From Odontocerum albicorne (lineage: Eukaryota; Arthropoda; Insecta; Trichoptera; Odontoceridae): DNA of 64,000 nt. The notes beneath the pieces were generated by a model, which had not been told where the DNA came from, did no database searches, and saw nothing but the letters and a program-made list of their open reading frames with translations. Below are positions 14,501 to 26,500 of the stretch, piece after piece. Position numbers and translations under genes: made by a program. Position 1 is the stretch's first letter; every line of letters begins with the position of its first letter. The stretch lies in NCBI GenBank assembly GCA_949825065.1, contig OX463854.1, positions 19,220,103 through 19,284,102 of the forward strand, given 5' to 3'.

Positions 14501-17500
14501 TAACAGCTAAATAAAAAAATAGGTTCAGCTAATTTATTCGTTTCCAACCTATTTCTGTTATTTGCATATTTTGAAATACCATTCATGACAACATTTTTGT
14601 GAAATAAATAAGTACATTTTAAATGGGTCTTTCATGGGTGAAAATATTGGACAATATTTACCATGTTTTTCACCCTTACTATTAATAAATAAATAAGGCT
14701 CCACATCCAAATTTTGCACACAGACTCGCATCTTTTCCAGATTAGATTTAATGATCAATTTGCTGAAGTCTTTTAAACCTTACTGTAAATTGATGGATTT
14801 AAAAAAAAAAATTAAATGCTTGAAACCTGTCCAGTGCGGCGCAGCCGAGTGTCTGATGAGGCCGGCGACTGCGGGGCACAGCACCCAGAGCATTGCTACA
14901 AAGCCTGAGCGTATCCTGAACATCATGCAGAACAGCAACAGAGAGCCCCACAGCAACGCACTGGCATCGTGGTACAGCTGCATTACCAGCCAGCCCCACT
15001 GTGGGTTCTGAGCACACATAAACGGAAATTTATTGTAAAATCATTCTAAATAGTCTAATTAGAATCAAGAATATTTTGAAATGGATGCTTTTTGCATTAA
15101 TCCATAAGAAAAAGAAAAAAATAGATGTTTAACCTCTATCAAAACTAATTATTTCATAAAAAATATTCATTAAGATATCATTATTGAAAATCATCAGCAT
15201 CATTGTATAGTATTACACTTTGTTGTATAAAGATCAACTTGGTGGGTTTGCTGTCATATGTTACAGAGACTTTAACTGAAAACCAGACTAGATTCCTTTT
15301 TAAAAAAATTGGGTTCTAACAGGAATCGAAACCGCATCCCATTAGAACCCGTTAGAAGACATTATCACTCTTCCATCAGAAAATGAGGGACTTCATAAAA
15401 CGCCTCCATCCAGGTTGGTCCATGATTGAATAATGAGAGGGAACAATTAACTAGACTAAATCTTCACAAAACTGGAAATATTTATTTAAATAAAAAAAAA
15501 ATTGTGTACTATTAGGAATCAAACAACATTGGGGTTCGGTTGAAGATAAACGTCTTACCAACTCGGCCATGAGAGATCTGCAGATGCGATATGATTTGAT
15601 AACTATCTTTAGATATGGAAGATGTGCTAGCACTGACAATTCTCCAAACAGTTCATTTGAATTTTGCTCTTTGATTTCACCCATTTTTAGTTGGCAGGTC
15701 AAGTGCTTTATGCCAGAGAAAATGGTGCCAGTTATGGATGGCAGCAAATGTGAAAAATGGACTGAATATATAAGATATTTCATTATTTGTATTCTTCCAA
15801 TCCTGGTGAATTCTGGACAGGTTGAGATGTGGAATTGACTGCAGCACATAAATGAGGAGAGACAGATTTTGCACTGTATGTTTGGGATGACACTCAGACT
15901 ACAGATGACACCACACACTATAATCCAAAATATGCTTTTCCTGGGGGAGTTGAGACCATCCACCATGTGGTATGCAATGAAATAGCTTGCTGACTTACTT
16001 TTTATCATTTGAGGAATACATAATAAAAGAAAAGAAGAAAAATCATTAAGTGACGCACCCTGAGTAAATTTTTTTAAACACACTAGAGGAGTTATTTACC
16101 TTTCGTTGTTTTGATGTAGCGATAAGCAAACAGATAGAAGGGACGCAAACAGTCTGCGTGACATAGAGTGCGTAGATCCAGAGGGGGCGTGAGAACCAGG
16201 CCATTGCACGACCCACGGCAGTGAGGGTTGCGGCTAGCCCCAGGCAGCAGCCCATTGTGGCCAACCATGATAGCAACAGGTACAAGCATGCCTTGCGCAG
16301 GTGAGATGTATACTTCCAAGGCTCGATTCCCACTGTAACAAGCATATCAAGAAGTATTTTTAATTCAAAGACAAGTTAAGTGACAAAGTCTTCACTATTA
16401 ATGATATACCTACATTTTTTACACGAAGAACAAAAACTAGCTTATCTAAGGATTTTTTTCTCTTAGGTCTTGGTAACATACCTAGATTCAGAACTATGTT
16501 GTAAAATAGGTAGGATGCGGTATAAAATATTCGACACTTTATCTTCAGACTAAAGGTCCAATTAGCCCTCGTATTGTAAATGGCACCATTGGCAGTACCT
16601 ACCAGCGCCGGCAATCAGTTAAATTCCCGGGGCCATCTCTATATCCAAAGATTCAATATCTCAAGATTATTATCGTAATTATGGGGTTTTGAGTGTTCTT
16701 TTCATATAGATCATTGTGTTTTTTAGATTTTTTAAATTTTACCTTTAATAATTTCACAACTGAAAATATTAATTTGTCAAAATTTTTGAATCGTTGACTT
16801 TATTATCCTAATCAAGTGCGTGACCAAATAAAAATCAGTGGAATCATCATATTTACATTATGGGTTAATATGTTTAAACAACTGACCATGTCAAAATCAA
16901 ATAAGTGACAACTATAGTGTTTTTTTTTAAATTTATACATGTTGGCTGCCTATGAAAAATAATGCTTTTTATTTTACCATTAAATTTTTTATTATTTCTC
17001 AATATTGCAGAAATATGTCGACAAAACTTTACTTGACTTACATTATTTTTCCAGTAAGAACGGTGTTCCCAGCCGTTGGGAAGTGCTGTGCAAATTCAAA
17101 TTGGTTTATTTTTGTGATTGCATCAATTGTAATTTGATTTTTTTGTGACATTTAGTTTGCTGAATTTCGAATTGACATACTTTTACTGTACTAGGTTAGT
17201 CAAAAAGTTTTGAAAGCGGAAATGAAAATAATTTTTTTTTGGGGGGAAATCCCTTTTATTGCTCAGTATAGTCTCCCATAAGATCAATACACTTGGTCCA
17301 ACGATCTTCCAACTTTGTTGTCCCATCACGGAAGTGACTTTCTGGAAGGCCTGCAAAATATTCCTCTACGACGGCTATAACCTCTTCGTTTGATGAAAAA
17401 TGCTTTTCACGAAGGAATCTTTTGAGGTGTGAGAACAGCCAGAAGTCAGAGGGAGCTAAATCTGGCGAATAGGGTGGATGCTGCAACAATTCGTACCCCA

Positions 17501-20500
17501 ATTCACTGATTTTCGCTATGGTTTTTTGAGCTGTGTGAGCAGGTGCATTGTCTTGATGAAAAATGATTTTTTTCTTCTGCAAACCGGGTCTTTTTTCACA
17601 ATTTTTTTCATCCAACTGGTCCAAAAGGTCACAATAATAATCAGAGTTGATTGTCTTACCAGTTTGGAGATAATCTATCAATAAAATTTCTTTTGCATCC
17701 CAAAAAACTGACGCTAACACCTTCTTGGCCGATTTATGGACACGAACTCGCTTCGGAGCCAAAGTGCCTGGTTCACACCACTCCTTAGCCTCTTGTTTCG
17801 ATTCAGGATCATGGTGGTAGACCCAAGTCTCATCCATAGTGATGAATCGACACAGAAAATCTTTTTTATCCTTTCGAAATTGCTCCAAATGTTGCTCAGA
17901 AAGTCGCATTCGAACGTGTTTTTGTTGCATTGTTAGCAAATGCGGCACCCATTGTGCACACAGTTTTTTGAAACCCAAAACTTCAGCCAAAATATGCCAT
18001 GTTGTTCCATGTGAGATGTCTATGGTGTCAGCTATCACATCCACAGTCGATCGATGATCTTCCAAAACTATATCCTGTATTTTCGCTATGATTTCTGGTG
18101 TTGATGCACTTTTTGGACGTCCTGAGCGTGGATCGTCCTCAACGCTTGTACGGCCACGCTTAAACTCCAAAACCCATCGGTGAACGGTTGGAAATGAAGG
18201 AGAAGACTCCTTTTATACTTTCACCATCTTTGCATGGATCTCAGTAGCCGATAAACCTTCCAAAACAAAGAATTTAATCACTGCACGATATTCGGATTTT
18301 TCCATTGTTAAAAAATACACTGACACGTCAACTTCAAATGGCTTGTAAACAATGAATGAATTAACAGACCGAAATGAAATTTTGAGTACGTTCTTATGAA
18401 AGATGAAATATTAAAATGGCGTAGAAATTTTGGTTTTCTACTGCTCCATAGATGTCGCTTTCAAAACTTTTTGACTAACCTATTATATGCAAAAGAAACA
18501 AAATCAATACAAAAAAAGAAATTGTTTTTTTTTTATTTTTTGTGATTGCATAAATTGTAATTTGAATTGTTTTTGTGATATTGATTCCCTGAATTTCGAA
18601 TTGAATTTCGAACAGACTTTTACTGTATATGTAAAAAAGGAACAAAAACAACACAAAAAAAAAGAAAATCATCAAAAACGAAATTGTCAGGCGACATCTG
18701 GGAGCAAGATCGATGCCAACATCCAGACCTAGCGTTTGTTGAGAAGATTCAAGATTCAGTTTTTAGTTGATTTTCTTCATTAATTTAATGTATTGGCACC
18801 TTTGGAAGTTTATACAAAAGTGATATTATTAAATAATTTTAAAACAATTACTGTAATTTATTATTACTCCTGCTTTTTGTATCTTCATGTTAGTTTAAGA
18901 TAAAGTTGTATTAGGTGTACAAATAAGTTTCTGCCATTTTTTTATAAAAAATTGGGCATTTATTGTGAAAGAACGGAACCTCATGTTTTATTCGAAGTAT
19001 TACCCATCGCTTGCCACTACTTTTTCCCATCTTTCTGGCAACATATGGATACCGCATCGGAAGAATGCTTCATCTTTTGAGGCTATCCACGAATCGATCC
19101 AATTTTTGGTATCTTCATATGATGTGAAGTGCTGCTCACACAGGCCATGCGTCATCGATCGAAACAAGTGGAAATCAGAAGGAGCAATGTCTGGTGAATA
19201 CGGCGGGTGGGGTAAAATTTCCCAATTTAGTGTTTCAAAATAGGTTTTTACCGGCGCCGCAACATGTGAACGAGCATTATCATGCAGGAGAATAATTTTG
19301 TCGTGTCTGGAGTAGTAGTGGGCGCGCTTTTCCTTGATAGCTCGACTCAATCTCATCAATTGTGTTCGGTAGACAGCCCCAGCAATGGTTTTGTTCGGTT
19401 TGAGCAACTCATAATACACGATACCAAGCTTATCCCACCAAATACACAACAAGAGTTTTTTTCCATGAATATTTGGCTTAGCCGTAGATGTTGAAGCATG
19501 GCCAGGGGGTCCCCATGATTTCTTCCTTTTTGGATGATCATAGTGGATCCATTTTTCATCACCAGTGACTATACGGTGCAGAAAACCCTTTCGTTTATGC
19601 CTGGCAAGCAGCATTTCCCATGTGGAAAATCGGCGTTCAACGTTTCTCGGTGTCAGTTCATATGGAACCCAATTTCCTTGTTTTTGAATCATTCCCAAAG
19701 ATTTCAACCGATGTGAAATTGCTTGTTGAGTCACTCCTAATGTAAGTGCAAGTTCTTCTTGCGTTTGGCAAGAACCTTGATCCAATAACACTTCCAATTC
19801 CGCGTCTTCGTACACTTTCGGCCTTCCGCTACGTTCTTTGTCTTCGATGTCAAATTCACCGTTCTTAAACTTTTGAAACCACTCACGACAACTTCTCTCA
19901 TTTAAGGCAGCCTCACCATATGCTTCTACAAGCAATTGATGCGCCTCAGCTGAAGATTTCTTCAAATTGAAGAAGTAAATCAAAAGTTCCCGCAAATGAC
20001 GCTTATTCGGCTCAAAACTTGACATTTTCACACACAAAAGAATATTATACTGATAAAAATTCACAAATATTTCAAGGTTACGTTGTTGACAGATGTCCAA
20101 CCTTACGACAATGACGTTTTACATCTGACAATTTTAACCATAACTTACTGGTGGCGCCAACTTTTGTCAAACGGCGGCGGCTTATTTGTACACCTGATAT
20201 TATTTGTCAATAATTTTAAGTACTTTATAACCTGTCACACGTTCATTTGTATATAAAGACACTGTTGTGTCGTTAATTAAATAAATAAAATAAATATTAT
20301 ATAGCAATTATTTTACTCACGTCTCCTCTGGGCAGAAGCAATGTTCAAGTAGATATTGGCTATCATCACACACAAAGCTATGAGGCTGACCAGCCCAGCA
20401 GTACCGATGGGCATTCGCACCACAAACGCTCCCAGTAGGTCAAAGAACACCGGCTGCCCCTCCAATGATGGCTCTTCAGAGAGCTGGTAGCCGTTTGCTA

Positions 20501-23500
20501 TACCTAACATTAAAAAGAAATAAGATTGACGGTCATCAATAATCATAATTCATGATATGGTAAATAGCACAATTTCCGATAGCTGCCTATTTTAACCGTT
20601 AGCAACAGCAACCTTGGAGACCATTCTTAGTTCTCAATCAATATTTGAAAGTTGGAAAATAAATTTTTGTTTCTTTCTTAAAAATTTAATTGTTTTTACA
20701 TCGGTTATTGAAACTTGGTAATAATGCATATTATACATATACATCCTTGAACTAAAAATTTTGTTAAGTAAAAATTCTGCATAACAGCAAAATCAGTGGA
20801 AGGTTCTGGCAACAAAGTGTGTGGTATTCCATGTTATCATTCAACATAGAGGGTATTTGATAGATTGAACCAAGTATACAAGTATAAGGTTTTTGCCCTA
20901 TTTCAGTGCAAAACTGTAATTGGTCTCAAATTTTTCATAAATATTTAAATATTATTAAAATTTGAAACATAATCTTGTACACAATTTGTTCATTAGAAAT
21001 AAACCTTATTTAATTTACAGAAGTATATAAAGCTAATTCCCAAAACATAATATGTAAAATTTAACATTTAGGTCATATATGTAAAGCGTAAAATAAAATA
21101 AATAAGTTGACGAATACTGTAGAATGATAATATAGGAAATTTATTCATAAAACAGTGCAGCAACAACCCTCTGGTGGCAAGAGGATGCAAAACACACGTA
21201 TAATGTGTCAAATAGAGGAGTTTAAGTTGACATTTTGTAAATAATTTTTTTCGATAAGATGAGTTAAACACAGTTGCTCACCCAATGCTAAAGCCAAGAT
21301 GTTATCTCCAGTTCTCTGCAAGGTACCCAGAGGAATCTGTTTGACATTATCAAACTTCGTGTGATACACATATCCATTGACACTCCATGCAAAATCAAGA
21401 CCTGTAAAAAAATTCAATTACATTAAATAATTGTCAATAGCCCATTTCGTAAGCAACATTGGAAGGAATAAATTTGGATAGAAATTTTCAGAGAAAGATT
21501 AAAAGTTACCATAGCAAAAAAATAATAATACAGATCTGTTTAATTTTTTGTATATAATAGACCATTCAACAGAAGTAAGATAGCTTTTATTTAGTTCTTT
21601 AAAGATGCACAATTATGATGTGATGGAATAATGGAATGAATTCTCATACAACTTACAAATAATATTTTAACACACATAATATATTTTCATCAAGACTTCA
21701 TTTCATTGAAGTAACAATATGATATTATATTCTTAGAATGCTCTTACAAGTATAAGTATCTTTAATAACTGACAAATGGCAAAGTGATAAATTATAAGAA
21801 TCTACGAAAGTATTTTTTATTCAAAATTTAAATACTGTGCATTTGTTTGTTTAATTATTTAAAACTTTCACACAAATACATCTAGTAGATTTATCACTTT
21901 AAAGCGATTTCTTACAACTAACCAGCATTTGATTCATAATTATTATTATTATCCAAGTCTTTAATGTAGTAACACATCGATTAATAAGTCCCGGGACTCA
22001 CTACTAAAACAACATTTGTTTGCCAAAATTCTTCTTTATTCATCAACATAGTCTCCTTCAAGAGTGATACATTCATTCCAACGCTTTTCTAACTTTTCTA
22101 TGCCAGCCGTGTAGAACGATTTATCTTTGATTTCAAAATAGGCGTTAGTTTCGGCAATCACTTCTTCATTGGAGCCAAATCTCTTTCCCTGGAGCATCTT
22201 TTTGAGGTTTGCGAACAGCCAATAGTCGCTGGGGGCCAAATCTGGAGAATATGGTGGGTGCGGAAGCAATTCGAAGTTCAACTCATGCAATTTGGCCATC
22301 GTTACCATCGACTTGTGACACGGTGCATTGTCCTGATGAAAGAGAACTTTTTTTTCTTCATATGGGGCCGCTTTTTTGCAATTTCTGCCTTCAAACGCTC
22401 CAATAACGCTATGTAATATTCGCTATTGATGGTTTTTTCCTTTTCAAGGTGATCAATAAATATTATACCATGCGCATCCCAAAATACGGAGGCCATAACC
22501 TTCCCGGCCGATTGCTCGAGTTTATGGTTACTTTGGACGACTTTCACTGGCTGCTCTCCACTCAACTGACTGCCGATTTGATTCCGGAGTATAGTGGTGG
22601 ATCCAAGTTTCATCCATTATCACATACCGACGCAAAAACTCCTGTTTATTTCGCGTAGACAGTGCCAAACAGTGCTCTGAATCATCGGTATGTTGTTGTT
22701 TCTGTTCCATTGTGAGCAAACTCGGCACTCATTTCGTAAAAAGCTTTGTTCATGCAAAATAGTGTAAACACTACCAAATGATATCTTCAGGATGTCAGCT
22801 ATCTCACGCAACTTTACTTTGCGATTTTCCATCACGATTTTCAGTTTTTTTTTATGTTTTCTGGTGTAACAGCCTCATTTGGACGACCAGAGCGTTCAGC
22901 ATCATTTGTGTCTGTATGACCGCATTTGAAATCAGCATACCACCGACAAATGGTTGTTTTCGACGGAGCAGAGCCCGGATAACACTTTTCAAGCCATCGC
23001 TGAGTTTGAACGGTATTTTTTCCCATTAAAAAGCAATATTTTATCAACACACGAAATTCGGTTTTTTCCATTGTTTTGAAAATAGCAAAAGTAGCATCAC
23101 TAAAACCACTGTAACTCAATGACACAATGTCGGAATGTCATGAAAGTTTGACACGTAACTTCTAAAGGTTGGTACTAACTGAGAATGGTTTGGATTTGTT
23201 ATTAGAGGCGCCATCTGTTGGTTAGTCCCGGGACTTAATGATCGATGTGTTATATGTCCATAATGATTTGAATTTACATCTAATTAATTTTTTTAAATAA
23301 AAATTGTTTTGTAGAGCATTAATGTACAGTTATAATATTCTTAAAGAAAAACAAATGAAATATTTTCACACACTTTTAGCACTTCCATTATTCAGAGATT
23401 TTTATTTTTGTTAACTGACATGTTTGCTATGACATAGTTTGTTTGAACTAATTCCTAATACTTACTTGCTCTTAATTATTCTTGCCATTCATACATATTA

Positions 23501-26500
23501 TTGGTACTAACTGAGAATGGTATGGATTTGTTATTAGAGGCGCCATCTGTTGGTTAGTCCCGGGACACTTATTGATCAATGTGTTATATGAAAATAAAAG
23601 TAGTATAAGAAAAGCTAACAAAAATTAAAATAAAAGCTAAATCTCAAGGAAAATATGGATTAGGATGGTAATTGTAAGGGAGTTAAGGAAAAGGAATATT
23701 TTGACATAAACTTTGTTCTAAAATATTGATAAGGATGAAGCATATCTGATTGAGCCAGGAAGATCGTTCCAAAGTTGAGCTGAATGAATCGCAAAAGACG
23801 ATGAGAAGAATAATGCAAGAGTTCGTATGCAAAGGATTCTGCCGCCACCAGATTAGACGGTTCATGCTCAGAAAAAAGATTGAACATTTCACTCAGATGC
23901 TGAGGACAGCATGGATTGTTCAACACTCCAAAAGGGTTGACTGAATGTGGAGATTTCTCGTAAAAATGTTTATAAAAGAATTATTGTTTTTTGTCCATTG
24001 CTGCTGAAAAAGTTTTTTCAACACAAATATTTTTTTTACGCTCATAAAAAGTTTTTTTTTAATAATAATGCAAATAAAAGAAAAATTTACAACATGTAAA
24101 ATTTTACGTATATATCAGTTACTTACCAGACAATTTACCAAAATCTCGGAAAATTCTAAAGTCTGTCTCTCCCGGTATGAAACCACTCTCGAAAATCTCT
24201 TGAGCTAACGAAGAAGCATATGGATAAGGCACAGTTTGTGAATAAATCTGGAAAAAAAATACAAATTATTTCATATGTTCATATGGAGTGAGGTTCAAAA
24301 CTTTCTGGCCCAAGGATATAAAAAAGGTGATAAAGTGAAACATAAATTTTTAATTTTTAATACAGTCCCCCCCCTGTAGTTCAATACATTTTTTAGAACG
24401 ATGATTTAATTTTTAAATTTGGCACCCATTTTGCACTCCACCTTTTATTCATTGTGCAGAATTCAAGGCACTGTGGTTTTGGAAAGCTAAACACCTTGTT
24501 GCTATTTCCTTTAATTTTAGTCTTCTATCTTGTAACACTTGCTCTTGCACTAATGCAGCTGTTTCTGGAGTTAGTCATTCCGCTGGTCTGCCTTGACGAG
24601 AGTAATCTTCAATTGATTCACTGCCTAAGTGAAACTGTTATGCCCAATCTTTATCTGTGGAATATAAAGAAGATTCTCCATAGACAGCATCTGAATGTCG
24701 TTTAATTTTTGTCAGACTTTTCCTTTCTTTTGAAAGAAACTAGATAACTTTGCGATATAAAATTTTTAACATTTCAGAATATAATGAAACAACATGTCTT
24801 CTATCAGGTCTAGTTGACACACTACTGAGGGTAGATGTATCAACATTTAACTATAATATCGTCTGACAATGCAATGAACGTGGCCTCCACCATAGTATCT
24901 GCCCATATACATTGACTTGTTCAGGGCGGAAACTTTTGGACCTAAATGGTAATTCACAAGATGATTATGTAACATTGCAAAATCCGTAATACAGAAATAT
25001 CGTAGTAAAAAAGGGTTTTCGGAAAAAGTTGTTCACTAGTGATATTAGATATTATGATTGTGCATTTTTTCACCTTGATGATGGAAAAATATAAATTCTT
25101 TTGCTACTTGTGCTTAAGTTGTTAGAAAAAAATATACTAAAAAAGCTAGGAAAGAATCAAACCTACATGTGTATACATTTCTTAAAACTGATTACCCAAG
25201 AGTACATTAACTGATGCATACTTTCCGAACTGATTGTTATGAAGGATCATGCGAGTTTGAACATTATTGTGCGTGAGTTTTTTTTTCTTACTGATCGGGT
25301 AAAAACTAGCAACAATGTATTTTTGTATATGTGAGGTGGATGAACTCTGGGAATTTATAGATCGACAGAACAGATAAATCTAACTATAGTTTCTTGGACA
25401 CAATTACTTCTGAATCTTTATAAAAGCGATTTTAGTATGATTAATGTAATCAATGGAACAGTGCAAAAACATCTAAAATTTCATTATAGTTCCTTGGACA
25501 CAATCACTTCTAAATCTTTATAAAAGTGATTTAAGTATGGTTAATGTAATCAATGGAACAATGCAAAAACATCTAAAATTTCATTATAGTTCCTTGGACA
25601 CAATCACTTCTAAATCTTTATAAAAGTGATTTAAGTATGGTTAATGTAATCAATGGAACAATGCAAAAACATCTAAAATTTCATTATAGTTCCTTGGACA
25701 CAATCACTTCTAAATCTTTATAAAAGTGATTTAAGTATGGTTAATGTAATCAATGGAACAATGCAAAAACATCTAAAATTTCATTATAGTTCCTTGGACA
25801 CAATCACTTCTAAATCTTTATAAAAGTGATTTAAGTATGGTTAATGTAATCAATGGAACAATGCAAAAACATCTAAAATTTCATTATAGTTCCTTGGACA
25901 CAATCACTTCTAAATCTTTATAAAAGTGATTTAAGTATGGTTAATGTAATCAATGGAACAATGCAAAAACATCTAAAATTTCATTATAGTTCCTTGGACA
26001 CAATCACTTCTAAATCTTTATAAAAGTGATTTAAGTATGGTTAATGTAATCAATGGAACAGTGCAAAAACATCTAAAATTTCATTATAGTTCCTTGGACA
26101 CAATCACTTCTAAATCTTTATAAAAGTGATTTAAGTATGGTTAATGTAATCAATGGAACAATGCAAAAACATCTAAAATTTCATTATAGTTCCTTGACAC
26201 AATCACTTCTAAATCTTTATAAAAGTGATTTAAGTATGGTTAATGTAATCAATGGAACAATGCAAAAACATCTAAAATTTCATTATAGTTCCTTGGACAC
26301 AATCACTTCTAAATCTTTATAAAAGTGATTTAAGTATGGTTAATGTAATCAATGGAACAATGCAAAAACATCTAAAATTTCATTATAGTTCCTTGGACAC
26401 AATCACTTCTAAATCTTTATAAAAGTGATTTAAGTATGGTTAATGTAATCAATGGAACAATGCAAAAACATCTAAAATTTCATTATAGTTCCTTGGACAC

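Noticed and set aside
19282..19716. Plus-strand open frames across mariner A copy 1
   Set aside because: Shadows of the minus-strand transposase; no motif of their own. The same applies to antisense frames over the other mariners.
26137..26322. 61-codon frame with an internal peptide repeat
   Set aside because: Pure translation of the 100-bp satellite; the period is not a multiple of three, and the frame exists only because one unit is 99 bp.
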